Assembly: GCF_017312725.1 (NCBI RefSeq)
Contig: NZ_BOPO01000055.1
Span: forward strand, 1 to 64,000
Direction: 5' to 3'
Length of the DNA: 64,000 nucleotides
Source: Actinocatenispora comari
GTDB taxonomy: Bacteria > Actinomycetota > Actinomycetes > Mycobacteriales > Micromonosporaceae
The notes beneath the pieces were generated by a model. That model worked only from the letters and a program-made list of their open reading frames with translations, was not told the DNA's origin and did not search any database. How positions within the stretch are numbered: position 1 is the stretch's first letter; each line of letters begins with the position of its first letter. This document shows, piece by piece, positions 42,501 to 49,421 of the stretch. The translations under genes and the position numbers were made by a program.

Positions 42501-42741
42501 GGTCGACCTGGGCAGCGACCAGCCGCTCGGCGCCATCGAATTGACCTGGACGTCCGGCCGCCCGCTCGCCGCCACCGTGTCGACCAGCACCGACGGCCTG
42601 TCGTACCGCGAGGTTGCCCGGCTGCGCGCCGGCCAGCGCCGGGCCGACCTGTCCGGCACCGCCCGCTACGTCGCCGTCTCGGTACCGGGCTGGCGGCACG
42701 GCGACGCGCACCTGCGGCACCTGGTGGTGGAGCCGGCCTGA
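39595..42741 (+). CDS. Tat-exported 1,048-residue protein with two discoidin domains
   Basis: ATG 39595 has GAGGA eight bases upstream. The N-terminus holds a twin-arginine signal (SRRGLLQAAGAAGALAAAL, then PDRAAA). Residues about 50-400 are helix- and tryptophan-rich and read like an alpha/alpha-barrel catalytic domain. Residues about 420-600 are beta-rich. Two F5/8-type-C (discoidin) modules follow: one near 600-745 (NLAQGRATSASSADTGHAAG, DDATRWAV), and one at about 925-1048 (VDGSDATAWTP, RMVVDLGSDQPLGAIEL). Discoidin domains bind glycans. I do not recognise the catalytic family, so a secreted glycan-degrading enzyme is inference from architecture. It is monocistronic. Confidence 0.75.
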   Translation: MTTLPGESSTVQPGLSRRGLLQAAGAAGALAAALPYVAPDRAAATTADARRRLAADEVARTYHRVLLRHTRWAETQWDESAGHYLAKDFSFAVVLGNAVLLTRDGYDAELAGVDAATLRQHTVATLSHFAASNRLLGGTEWGKTLFFDTTFQLYFQLAGRLLWDELDARTRTDLDLIARRQADYTVSLGSGDDPLSGSWTPHGLSGGWVGDTKLEEMGVYAQSIAPALAWAPDAASAAGWRDWYDRWSRNETGHPAADHANPAIVDGARVSSNTAHNLYDTFLVENHGSFGPHYQCELWRTSGRNGIHFITAGQPMPAVLAEQPNGDRLWRSILAVMSDAGEPLMPMVADREHLYGRDVIPIAFLAQVLGDRRAAWAEQALAARLDAYQDYPPQYRITKFSGEPKYEPEARAEVAISYLLHEWRARERGPVAPLSAAEVFADAAGVLDFGTGPGLVAHQSPAAWAGAVSKPGFAKFAWQPGHDDWLFVLSGPTPMFLPATGAAVRSRTVAAYTRVRDGFDASAVVLGFDTGRAGFASLPGGSVVYASSGVAAGEGHLEVHNLTMPGVPGLDGDRTYTAAEGGVTVPANDDSSGAARVDTVTFDRTSARWVRMLGVTPDPRYGYSIIEFAVRDGAGANLAQGRATSASSADTGHAAGYATDGDDATRWAVSKADRPRADSWLAVDLGSTVGFDRVRIDWEAAAGRAYRIQVSADGASWTDVASYPHPDLSSTGGWLNVDGRAGLVVRGSEHPITVQGNVITLADGPAAPLLVEGRPGLDAAATRTAAAAPAPSTDADGLAASLAEGYLSLFNLTGSRLTGTVTIPLQGNAVPLFAGTQTTTVHGAAYRAELPAASGAVLAPWFGVEPVGGHRLPAGLVVEVLDAQRLRLHGPSGPVRVRSRHGADRVVVVGAHRTDVVFRSVPAYPIADLALGRVTFPTSPLPAGMTDPVAAVDGSDATAWTPGRAGRMVVDLGSDQPLGAIELTWTSGRPLAATVSTSTDGLSYREVARLRAGQRRADLSGTARYVAVSVPGWRHGDAHLRHLVVEPA

Positions 42742-42811
42742 GGGTCGACCGGACGCCGTCGATGTCGTCATCGAGACAGGGGCATGGGGTTGGCGTCGTA
42801 TCGGCGCCATG

Positions 42812-42821
42812 ATGACGTCAT
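42812..42821. promoter_or_regulatory. perfect 10-bp palindrome at the GNAT start codon
   Basis: ATGACGTCAT (42812-42821) overlaps the first two bases of ATG 42820. Its role is unclear; a protein bound here would hinder initiation of the shorter GNAT product. Confidence 0.35.
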
Positions 42822-43383
42822 GTTTCCTGTCGAGCTCAACGGCCGCCGGGCCGGCTGGCGCGAGATCACCGTCGACGACGCCGAGGTCGTCGTCGGCTGG
42901 CAGTCCGTCCCGGAGATCTTCACCTACATCGAGTCCCCGGAGGGGACGACGCTGGCGGGACACCGGCAGCTGATCAGCGGCTACGTCGAGGACGGTCAGC
43001 GGCTCGACGATCGCCGCGACTACAGCCTCGCGCTCACCGTCGACGGGCAGCTCGCCGGTACCGGTGGCATCCATCTCCGCGACGGCGACCCGAGCTGCGC
43101 CGAGCTGGGTTACCTGCTGCACCCCGACCACTGGGGCAAGGGCATCGCCACCGAGGCAGCGGGCCTGCTGCTGCGGTTCGCGTTCGACACCCTGCGGCTA
43201 CACCGGGTGGAGGCCCTCACCCGGCCGGACAACCTCGCGTCGCGGCGCGTCCTGGAGAAGATCGGCATGACCCGGGAAGGCCTGCGCCGCCAGGACGTCC
43301 ACCTGCACGGCCGGTGGCACGACTCGCTGCTGTTCGCGATCCTCGAGACCGATCCCGTCCCGGCCGCGCCGTCGAGCCACTGA
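42820..43383 (+). CDS. GNAT acetyltransferase, RimJ/RimL-like
   Basis: 187 residues from ATG 42820, chosen because the family starts close to FPVELNGRRAGWREITVDDA; ATG 42784 would add 12 residues and has AGGGG nearby. The acetyl-CoA loop is LGYLLHPDHWGKGIATEAAG (Gly-Lys-Gly-Ile-Ala), followed by RVEALTRPDNLASRRVLEKI and GMTREGLRR. This group acetylates protein N-termini or small amines. The start codon overlaps the palindrome ATGACGTCAT. Confidence 0.9.
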   Translation: MFPVELNGRRAGWREITVDDAEVVVGWQSVPEIFTYIESPEGTTLAGHRQLISGYVEDGQRLDDRRDYSLALTVDGQLAGTGGIHLRDGDPSCAELGYLLHPDHWGKGIATEAAGLLLRFAFDTLRLHRVEALTRPDNLASRRVLEKIGMTREGLRRQDVHLHGRWHDSLLFAILETDPVPAAPSSH

Positions 43384-43477
43384 ACCATCGGGATCGGTTG
43401 CCGGACAAGCGATGCCGACGCCACCCGCCGCGCCCCGACCGCACCGTACCGGCGGGGTCAGGGCGCCGCGGGCGGGG

Positions 43478-43906
43478 TCAGGCGACGGTCGCGTCGACGG
43501 TGACGGGGATGTTGCCCCGGGTGGCGTTGGAGTACGGGCAGACCTCGTGCGCGGCGGCGACGAGCGCGTCGGCGGTCGGCTGGTCGATGCCGCCGAGCTC
43601 GGCGTGCAGCGCCGCGGAGAGGGTGTACCCGCCCTGCTCGGTGGGGTGGATGCCGATCTCGGCGACGACGGCCGAGTCGGTGACGGTGATCTTCCGGCTC
43701 GCGGCGACCGCCTTCAGCGCCGAGTGGAAGCAGGCGGACCAGCCGGCGGCGAACAACTGCTCGGGGTTGGTCGCGCCGCCCGGGCCGCCCATGGCGCGGG
43801 GGATGGCGAGGGCGACGTCGAGCAGCCCGTCGCTGCTGGCGGCGCGCCCGTTCGCGCGGCCGTCCCCGGTCGAGGTGGCGACTGCGGTGTACACGGAATC
43901 CACCAT
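43478..43906 (-). CDS. ohr: organic hydroperoxide resistance protein Ohr (OsmC family)
   Basis: 142 residues. The two catalytic cysteines are C59 in FAAGWSACFHSALK and C123 in AHEVCPYSNATRGN, as in Ohr rather than OsmC. Conserved NPEQLFAAG precedes the first. Ohr reduces fatty-acid and other organic hydroperoxides. Work on Xylella and Pseudomonas Ohr shows that it takes electrons from lipoylated proteins through lipoamide dehydrogenase. Here the next gene upstream (51 bases) encodes an Lpd-like flavoprotein, which makes a dedicated reduction system likely. The unit is opposite a TetR gene with twin operators. Confidence 0.93.
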   Translation of the reverse strand: MVDSVYTAVATSTGDGRANGRAASSDGLLDVALAIPRAMGGPGGATNPEQLFAAGWSACFHSALKAVAASRKITVTDSAVVAEIGIHPTEQGGYTLSAALHAELGGIDQPTADALVAAAHEVCPYSNATRGNIPVTVDATVA

Positions 43907-43957
43907 GATGTGCTTCCCTTCGTTGGCAGGTGTCTGTGCGGAACCCCGATGCCGGGG

Positions 43958-45418
43958 TCAGTGGTGGTCGCGGCCGTCGGCTTCGAGCAGCCGGAGCCAG
44001 ATCTCGCTGATGGTCGGATAGGCGGGCACCGCGTGCCAGAGCCGGTCGAGCGGCACCTCGCCGACGATCGCGATCGTGGCGGCGTGCAGCAGTTCGGCGA
44101 CGTCCGGCCCGACCACGGTGAAGCCGAGCAGGACGTTGCGCCGCGCGTCGATCACCATCCGGGCCTGCCCGCCGTACCCGTCGGCGTGCAGCGCGGCGCC
44201 GGCGACGCTGCCGAGGTCGTGGTCGACGACCCGCACCGGGATGCCGGCACCGGATGCGGCAGCGGCGGTCAGCCCGACGGAGGCGACCTCCGGGTCGCTG
44301 AACACGACCTGGCTGACCGCCCGCTCGTCGGCGGTCGACGCGTGGCGTCCCCAGGCACCCAGGTCGGGCCGGTCGCCCCGGGCCCGGGCGGCGATCGCGT
44401 CGCCCAGCGCGCGGGCCTGGTACTTGCCCTGGTGGGTGAGCAGCGCGCGGTGGTTCACGTCGCCGGCGGCGTAGAGCCAGCCCGGCCCGGCCGGCGTACC
44501 GTCGCGGCCGAGCACGGCGAGCGCGTCGTCGACCGCGAGCCAGTCGCCCGGAACCAGGCCGAGCAGGTCGAGCCCGAGGTCCTTGGTGTTCGCGGTGCGC
44601 CCGGTGGCCACGAGCACCTCGTCGGCGGCGACGATCCGTCCGTCGGCGAGGGTGAGCCGCACCGTACCGGTGTCGTCTCGCCGGGCCGCGGCGACCTCGG
44701 TGTCCACCAGTACCGAGGCACCGGCGGTACGCAGCGCGTCGGCCACCCGCTCGCCGGCGAACGGTTCCATGCCGGGCAGCAGCCGGGTCCGGGACAGCAG
44801 CGTCACCTGCGCGCCGAGCGCACCGAACGCGGTGGCCATCTCGGTTCCGACCACGCCGCCGCCGATGATCGCCAGCCGCTGCGGGACGTGATGGGCGCTG
44901 GCGGCGTCCCGGCTCGTCCACGGCGCCACGCCGGCGAGCCCTGGAACGGCCGGGATCCGGGCGCTGCTGCCGGTGGCGACGACGACCGCGTGCCGGGCCC
45001 GCGCGACGGTGGTGGCGCCGTCGGCGCCGGTGACCGCCACCGTCCGGGTGTCCACGATCCGGCCGTGGCCGCGCAGCAGGGTGATGCCGGCCTGTTCGAG
45101 CCAGTCGACCTGCCCGGCGTCGTTCCAGTCCGCGGCGAACCGGTCGCGCCGGCCCAGCACCGCGGCGGGGTCGAGCTCGCCCCGCACCGCCCTGCCCGCG
45201 GCGGGCAGGTCACGCGCGGCGCGGAGCGCGGCGGCGTCTCGCAGCAGCGCCTTGGTGGGCATGCAGGCCCAGTAGGAGCACTCGCCGCCGACCAGCTCGT
45301 GTTCGACGATCGCGGCGGTCAGCCCGCCCTGCACCGCGCGGTCGGCGACGTTCTCGCCGGTCGGGCCGGCGCCGATGACCACGACGTCGTACACGGTGTC
45401 CGGGGTTGGGATAGTCAT
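43958..45418 (-). CDS. Lpd-like FAD disulfide oxidoreductase in the ohr operon
   Basis: 486 residues from ATG 45418 with GGAGAAGTGAC upstream. It has VVVIGAGPTGENVAD for FAD, the disulfide GGECSYWACMPTKALLR, IIGGGVVGTEMATAFG for NAD(P)H, and YAAGDVNHRALLTHQGKY. The catalytic HPTxxE of lipoamide dehydrogenases reads AYPTISE, so the usual base is Tyr; the paralogue at 20.9 kb has Phe. The position between ohr and a DUF308 gene suggests it supplies reducing power to Ohr or to a small thiol. Its stop is 51 bases before ohr and its start is one base from the DUF308 stop. Confidence 0.88.
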   Translation of the reverse strand: MTIPTPDTVYDVVVIGAGPTGENVADRAVQGGLTAAIVEHELVGGECSYWACMPTKALLRDAAALRAARDLPAAGRAVRGELDPAAVLGRRDRFAADWNDAGQVDWLEQAGITLLRGHGRIVDTRTVAVTGADGATTVARARHAVVVATGSSARIPAVPGLAGVAPWTSRDAASAHHVPQRLAIIGGGVVGTEMATAFGALGAQVTLLSRTRLLPGMEPFAGERVADALRTAGASVLVDTEVAAARRDDTGTVRLTLADGRIVAADEVLVATGRTANTKDLGLDLLGLVPGDWLAVDDALAVLGRDGTPAGPGWLYAAGDVNHRALLTHQGKYQARALGDAIAARARGDRPDLGAWGRHASTADERAVSQVVFSDPEVASVGLTAAAASGAGIPVRVVDHDLGSVAGAALHADGYGGQARMVIDARRNVLLGFTVVGPDVAELLHAATIAIVGEVPLDRLWHAVPAYPTISEIWLRLLEADGRDHH

Positions 45419-45419
45419 G

Positions 45420-45992
45420 TCACTTCTCCTTGGTTGCGCGGCGGTGCAGCCGGATCGCCGAGACCAGGAAGAAGATGCCGCCCAGGGTGGCGTACCCGGC
45501 GATGTTGGTCAGCGACGAGCTCTTGCCACCGGACTGCAGCAGGAAGCTCGCGCCGGCGACGACCGAGATCGCGCCGCTGAGGATCATCGCCCACTGGCCG
45601 CCGAGCCGGTACCGCAGGATCGCGACGACCAGCTGCACGATGCCCGCGGTGATCGCCCACGCGCCCCACACCGCGAGCACGCTCGGCACGCCGGAGGTGG
45701 CCGCGGCGGCCAGGCCGAGGAAGGTGAGGAAGCTCAGCGCCATGTTGACGTACAGCGGGGCTCGTGGCCGGTCGGTCCCCGAGGTACGGAAGTCGATCAC
45801 CGCGGCGGCGGCGTCGAACAGCGGGTAGACGACCAGCAGGCCGATGCTCGCCGGGTTGAGCGTCGCGGCGACGAGCACGATCAGCCCGGCCCAGACGATG
45901 GCGAACGCGAACCGGACGTAATAGAGGTTTCGCAGCCCTCTGGTGCCGCTGGTGACGTCGATCTGGGCGCCGGTGTCGACGGATGTGGACAT
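45420..45992 (-). CDS. DUF308/HdeD-like membrane protein
   Basis: 190 residues from ATG 45992. Six hydrophobic helices can be seen (LYYVRFAFAIVWAGLIVLV, SIGLLVVYPLFDAAAAVI, LYVNMALSFLTFLGLAAAA, and so on), with the GGIFFLVSAIRL end typical of the family. HdeD of Escherichia coli helps acid resistance, but the mechanism is unknown. It is the first gene of the TetR-facing operon DUF308, Lpd-like, ohr; the spacing of one base to the next gene implies coupling. Confidence 0.82.
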   Translation of the reverse strand: MSTSVDTGAQIDVTSGTRGLRNLYYVRFAFAIVWAGLIVLVAATLNPASIGLLVVYPLFDAAAAVIDFRTSGTDRPRAPLYVNMALSFLTFLGLAAAATSGVPSVLAVWGAWAITAGIVQLVVAILRYRLGGQWAMILSGAISVVAGASFLLQSGGKSSSLTNIAGYATLGGIFFLVSAIRLHRRATKEK

Positions 45993-46022
45993 GTTTCCCC
46001 CTCGATGCGGGATCGATCTGCG

Positions 46023-46092
46023 AGATAGAACGATCGGTCTCGTCTCAGCATGCGTCCGCCCCGCGACGTTGTCAAGACCGACCGTTCTATCT
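46023..46092. promoter_or_regulatory. two mirror-image TetR operators between divergent genes
   Basis: AGATAGAACGATCGGTCT (46023-46040) and AGACCGACCGTTCTATCT (46075-46092) are reverse complements with one mismatch, 52 bp apart. Each has an inner palindrome (AGA-x-CGATCG-x-TCT). One faces the ohr operon, the other the TetR gene. TTGTCA at 46069-46074 could be the -35 of tetR, directly before the second site. Confidence 0.8.
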
Positions 46093-46131
46093 GCTAGGCT
46101 CGGAGCGGCGGACCGCGAAGGAGGCAGGTAC

Positions 46132-46689
46132 ATGTCGGAGGCACGGGACCGGCTGCTGCGCACGGCGACCGAGCTGTTCTACGCCGAGGGCATCCACGCC
46201 GTCGGCGTCGACCGCGTCATCGCCGTCGCGCAGGTCACCCGCGCCACGCTGTACCGGCACTTCGCGAGCAAGGACGACCTCGTCGTCGCGTACCTGACCG
46301 CCGCCGACGAGGCGATCCGGGCGCGCACCGCCGCCGCTCGGGCGGCGGACGCCGCACCCGACGACGTCGTACGAGCCGTCGGCCGGCACATCGCCGACGA
46401 CCTCCAGAGCCAGGGGTTCCGCGGCTGCGCGTTCCTCAACGCGGCCGCCGAGTACCCCGATCCGGCGCATCCGGTGCACCAGGCGGTCCTCCGACACCGG
46501 CAGTGGTTCCTGGACACGGTCACCGAACTGCTCGCCGCCACCGGCGAGACCGACCCGGAACCGGCCGCCCGGCACTTCGTCATGCTGCGCGACGGCGCCA
46601 TGGCCGCCGGCTGCCTGACCGACCCGAAGCCGATCGGCGAGACGTTCCTGCTCGGCATCGAAGGGCTTCTCAAGTACCGGAACCGGTGA
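46132..46689 (+). CDS. TetR-family repressor of the ohr operon
   Basis: 185 residues from ATG 46132 with AAGGAGG upstream. The DNA-binding domain is TATELFYAEGIHAVGVDRVI, then VTRATLYRHFASKDDLVVAYL. The C-terminal domain has a cysteine in FRGCAFLNAAAEYPDP, common in the subgroup that senses electrophiles or peroxides. Two matching operators lie in the 139-base divergent region, one by each promoter, so it should repress both itself and the DUF308/Lpd-like/ohr operon. Confidence 0.92.
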   Translation: MSEARDRLLRTATELFYAEGIHAVGVDRVIAVAQVTRATLYRHFASKDDLVVAYLTAADEAIRARTAAARAADAAPDDVVRAVGRHIADDLQSQGFRGCAFLNAAAEYPDPAHPVHQAVLRHRQWFLDTVTELLAATGETDPEPAARHFVMLRDGAMAAGCLTDPKPIGETFLLGIEGLLKYRNR

Positions 46690-46721
46690 ACGACGAAGAC
46701 GTCGTGCACGGAGGTGTGGAG

Positions 46722-47030
46722 ATGGCGCGGGCCGCGTTCGTGTTGACGATCAGGCCGGACAAGGTCGAGCAGTACCTGGCGGCGCACCGGGAGGTGTGGC
46801 CGGAGATGCGGGATGCCCTGCGGGAGGCGGGATTCCGCAACTACTCGATCCACCTGTCCGGCCGGCAGGCGTTCGGCTACTTCGAGGCCGACGACCCGGC
46901 GGCGGCGCTGGCGGCGATGGCCGCGACCGAGGTCAACACCCGCTGGCAGGACCGGATGGCAGAGCTGCTGGAACAACGCGTCGACGACGACGGGCCGGGC
47001 CTGCTGCCGGAGATCTTCCGCCTCGACTGA
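46722..47030 (+). CDS. rhaM: L-rhamnose mutarotase
   Basis: 102 residues from ATG 46722, with GGAGGTG upstream. Family hallmarks of the DUF718/RhaM dimeric ferredoxin fold are RAAFVLTIRPDKVEQYLAAH, HREVWPEMRDALREAGFRNY, SIHLSGRQAFGYFEADD and WQDRMAEL. RhaM interconverts alpha and beta anomers of L-rhamnose. No rhamnose catabolic genes adjoin; it stands between a TetR gene (33 bases upstream) and an MFS gene (40 bases downstream) on the same strand. Confidence 0.9.
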   Translation: MARAAFVLTIRPDKVEQYLAAHREVWPEMRDALREAGFRNYSIHLSGRQAFGYFEADDPAAALAAMAATEVNTRWQDRMAELLEQRVDDDGPGLLPEIFRLD

Positions 47031-47069
47031 CCGCTGTGCCGCCGAGTACGCCTGCGCCACAATGGCGTG

Positions 47070-48386
47070 ATGGCTGGGCGTGTGCAGACCGCGACGTTGG
47101 TGGTCGCCTCGCGCACCGCACTGGTCAGCTCGGTACCGGTCGGCGTCCTCGGCCTGAGTCTCGGGCGGTTACCGCACCAGCTGGTCGTCAGCAGCGGGGC
47201 CATCATGCTGATGGCGCTGATGCAGGCGGTGCTGGCCCTCGTCGGCGGGCAACTCGCCGACCGCTGGTCGCGCAGCGTCGTGACCGTCGTCGGTGCGGCC
47301 GGCGCGACGATCGCCTGGGTGGCGGTGGTCGCGTGGGGCGCACGGCCGGTGGTGGCCGTCGGCGCGGCAGCGGTGATCGGCAGCGGGGTCGGGCTGTTCC
47401 TCCCGGCGACGAGCGGCCTGATCCAGCAACTGGTGCCCGACCGGCGACTGCTGCGGGCCAACGCGCTGCTGCTGGCGGCGACCGTCGCGGCCAAGTTCGT
47501 CGTGGGAACGTCGGGGCCGTTGCTGATCGCGGTTCCGTTCGGCTGGTCGGCACTGCTGGTCCCGGCCATCCTGCTCAGCGCCGCGGCAGCGGTGCTGGCG
47601 CTGCTCGTCCACTGGCGCCGGCGGCACGGCGAGCGGATCGCCGAGCCGGGCCGTAGCGCCGGCGGCGAGCCGTTTCGTAGCGCCGGCGGCGAGGCGGGCC
47701 GTACCGCCGATGGCGAGCCCGGCCGTACCGCCGATGGCGAGCCCGGCCGTACCGCCGGTCGCGAGCCCGGCCGTACCGCCGGTCGCGAGCCCGGTGTCCG
47801 CACGCGCCCGCGGTGGTGGATGTGGGGGCTGGTCACCGGGCTCGGGGTGCTGGCGGCGATCGCGGCCGCGCCCGACGCGGTGATGAACCTGCCGGCCGGG
47901 TTCCACGTCGACGCCGGTCCCGACCTGCCGCGCCAGATCGCCGTCCCGCTGGCGGTGATCGGGGTCGCCTGCCTGCTCACCCGGATGCCGGTACGCCGGC
48001 CCGCGCGGCTGGCACTGCTCGTGTGCCTGGGGGTGGTGCCGGCGCTGGCCGCGGTCGCTGGTTCGGCGGCCTGGTGGCTGTCGGCGACCGCGCTGACCGT
48101 CGCGTCGACCACCGGCATGGTGTTCGCGATGCTGTCGGAGACGGTGCTCGAACTGCACGCACCCGCCGAGGTGGTCGGTCGGACGGTCGGGTTGGTGTTC
48201 TTCGTTCAGGGGCTCGTGCCGTTTCTCGCCCTGCTGCTCGCGGTGTCGGGGCACCGGCAGCTCCTCGTCGTGCTGGCCGGCACGGTGCTCGTCCTCGTCG
48301 GAGTCGCACTGGCGGTACCGGGCATCCGTCGCCTCCCGAACCATCGAACGTTGCCGGCCGAGGTGCCACACGGGCAGCGCGTCTGA
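47070..48386 (+). CDS. MFS transporter with an octapeptide-repeat central loop
   Basis: 438 residues from ATG 47070 (GTG 47067 possible). Twelve hydrophobic helices are seen, with motif A as GGQLADRWSRSVVTVVG. The cytoplasmic loop between helices 6 and 7 (about residues 185-245) contains six copies of an eight-residue unit, EPGRTAGG/EPGRTADG-like, encoded by a 24-bp tandem repeat. The repeat is hydrophilic and probably disordered. Substrate unknown; the overall family is the drug/sugar-efflux type. It stands 40 bases after rhaM. Confidence 0.85.
   Translation: MAGRVQTATLVVASRTALVSSVPVGVLGLSLGRLPHQLVVSSGAIMLMALMQAVLALVGGQLADRWSRSVVTVVGAAGATIAWVAVVAWGARPVVAVGAAAVIGSGVGLFLPATSGLIQQLVPDRRLLRANALLLAATVAAKFVVGTSGPLLIAVPFGWSALLVPAILLSAAAAVLALLVHWRRRHGERIAEPGRSAGGEPFRSAGGEAGRTADGEPGRTADGEPGRTAGREPGRTAGREPGVRTRPRWWMWGLVTGLGVLAAIAAAPDAVMNLPAGFHVDAGPDLPRQIAVPLAVIGVACLLTRMPVRRPARLALLVCLGVVPALAAVAGSAAWWLSATALTVASTTGMVFAMLSETVLELHAPAEVVGRTVGLVFFVQGLVPFLALLLAVSGHRQLLVVLAGTVLVLVGVALAVPGIRRLPNHRTLPAEVPHGQRV
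47643..47795. repeat. 24-bp coding tandem repeat, 6.4 copies
   Basis: Units start at 47643 and repeat every 24 bases to 47786, with a partial seventh copy. Adjacent pairs are nearly identical (for example the fifth and sixth), the sign of recent stepwise duplication. The array encodes residues 192-242 of the MFS protein, in frame. Confidence 0.92.
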
Positions 48387-48436
48387 GCCGAATCCGACTG
48401 GCTGGCGGGAGCGGCGGTCGACCATACTGGGCGGTC

Positions 48437-48766
48437 ATGGACCTGGACGAGTACCAGCGTGGCGCCCTGCGTACCGCGGCTCCCCGCGACAAGAAGAACG
48501 AGCTGCTGCACCTGGTGCTCGGGCTGGTCGGGGAGTCGGGGGAGGTCGCGGAGAAGTTCAAGAAGTGGGTCCGCGACGCCGACAGCGACGAGGCGCGGAT
48601 CGACCGGGCCGACATCGCCAAGGAACTCGGCGACGTGCTCTGGTACCTGGCGGTGCTCGCCGACCACCTTGACCTGTCGCTGGACGAGGTCGCCGCGGGC
48701 AACCTGGCCAAGCTCGCCAGCCGGCAACGCCGCGGCGTCCTCGGCGGCGCCGGCGACAACCGGTGA
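48437..48766 (+). CDS. MazG-like nucleotide pyrophosphohydrolase
   Basis: 109 residues from ATG 48437. The two metal-binding helices are ELLHLVLGLVGESGEVAEKF (ExxE-type) and DIAKELGDVLWYLAVLADHL (ExxD). This is the compact all-alpha NTP-PPase fold. Enzymes of this kind remove non-canonical or excess NTPs, yielding NMP and pyrophosphate. It lies 50 bases after the MFS gene and 53 before a VOC gene. Confidence 0.88.
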   Translation: MDLDEYQRGALRTAAPRDKKNELLHLVLGLVGESGEVAEKFKKWVRDADSDEARIDRADIAKELGDVLWYLAVLADHLDLSLDEVAAGNLAKLASRQRRGVLGGAGDNR

Positions 48767-48819
48767 CCCGGACGGCGGCGCCGGCACGATCGGGCCGGAC
48801 GACAGGAGGAGAGCGAGAG

Positions 48820-49173
48820 ATGGCGAACCGGTGGGTCGGTGTCACGGTCGACTGCCTCGACGTGCGGCGGGTGGCGAGTTTCTGGAGCGTGCTGCTCGAC
48901 CGACCGCAGGGTCCGTCCATGCCGGGCTGGATCTATCTGGGACACGTCGACGACGCGCAGCCTCGGCTGGTCTTCCAGCCCGTCACCGAACCGAAGCAGG
49001 GCAAGGTACGACTGCATCTCGACGTGCTGGTCGACGACATCGACGCGGGGATCGCGCAGGTCGTCTCGCTCGGCGGCGGGTACACCGGCGAACGCCACGA
49101 CTACGACGAGGGCGTGGTCGTGGTGATGACCGACCCCGAAGGCAACGAGTTCTGCCTGTCGCAGTTCTACTGA
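48820..49173 (+). CDS. VOC-superfamily protein
   Basis: 117 residues from ATG 48820, with GGAGGAGAGCGAGAG upstream. It runs from VGVTVDCLDVRRVASFWSVL through the loop LGHVDDAQPRLVFQPVTEP to VVVMTDPEGNEFCLSQFY, a full VOC module. The pattern (WYLG/YLG, then PRLVFQ) is that of the glyoxalase-like proteins that bind small hydrophobic molecules. It is convergent with the jet operon, 248 bases away. Confidence 0.87.
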   Translation: MANRWVGVTVDCLDVRRVASFWSVLLDRPQGPSMPGWIYLGHVDDAQPRLVFQPVTEPKQGKVRLHLDVLVDDIDAGIAQVVSLGGGYTGERHDYDEGVVVVMTDPEGNEFCLSQFY

Positions 49174-49421
49174 GCCGTGACCGCGCGGTCAGCGCTCAAC
49201 CGCCGGCCCCTGCTGCTCGCCGGCCGTGGCTTCGGGTGAGCGAGCCGGCCCTCGCCATGTTTCGCGACCCCGCGGGTGCGGGTATCCGCAGTGGCATGAG
49301 CGACAAACGCAGTATTCGGCGTCCTGCTCATTACAAGGGCCGGCATCGCCGGCGCCCGGGTGGACTGGGCGACCGGCTGAGGCGCTCGCCGAGTGGGCCG
49401 CTGCGGTAGCCGGTACCAGTC
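49174..49421. other. intergenic region at the 3' end of the jet operon
   Basis: Between the converging VOC and jetC genes. A 37-residue basic open frame (ATG 49296 to TGA 49409, MSDKRSIRRPAHYKGRHRRR at its start) lies on the plus strand without a convincing ribosome site. GCCGGC-ATC-GCCGGC at 49342-49356 could form a hairpin. I see no trace of a jetD coding sequence here on either strand. Confidence 0.5.

Noticed and set aside
39358-43131. Very long open frame antisense to the discoidin gene (and similar ones at 7.7-10.6 kb and 49.8-52.9 kb)
   Set aside because: In DNA of this GC content, frames opposite real genes lack stops. The products are rich in Arg, Gly and Val without domains, and the sense frame has motifs and correct third-position bias.
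49296-49409. 37-residue basic open frame downstream of the VOC gene
   Set aside because: No convincing Shine-Dalgarno sequence, no family, and it lies in the short gap between converging genes; mentioned only as content of that gap.
49174-49421. Remnant of jetD after jetC
   Set aside because: Neither strand shows TOPRIM or DUF3322/DUF2220-like residues; the region is too short and resembles ordinary intergenic DNA.
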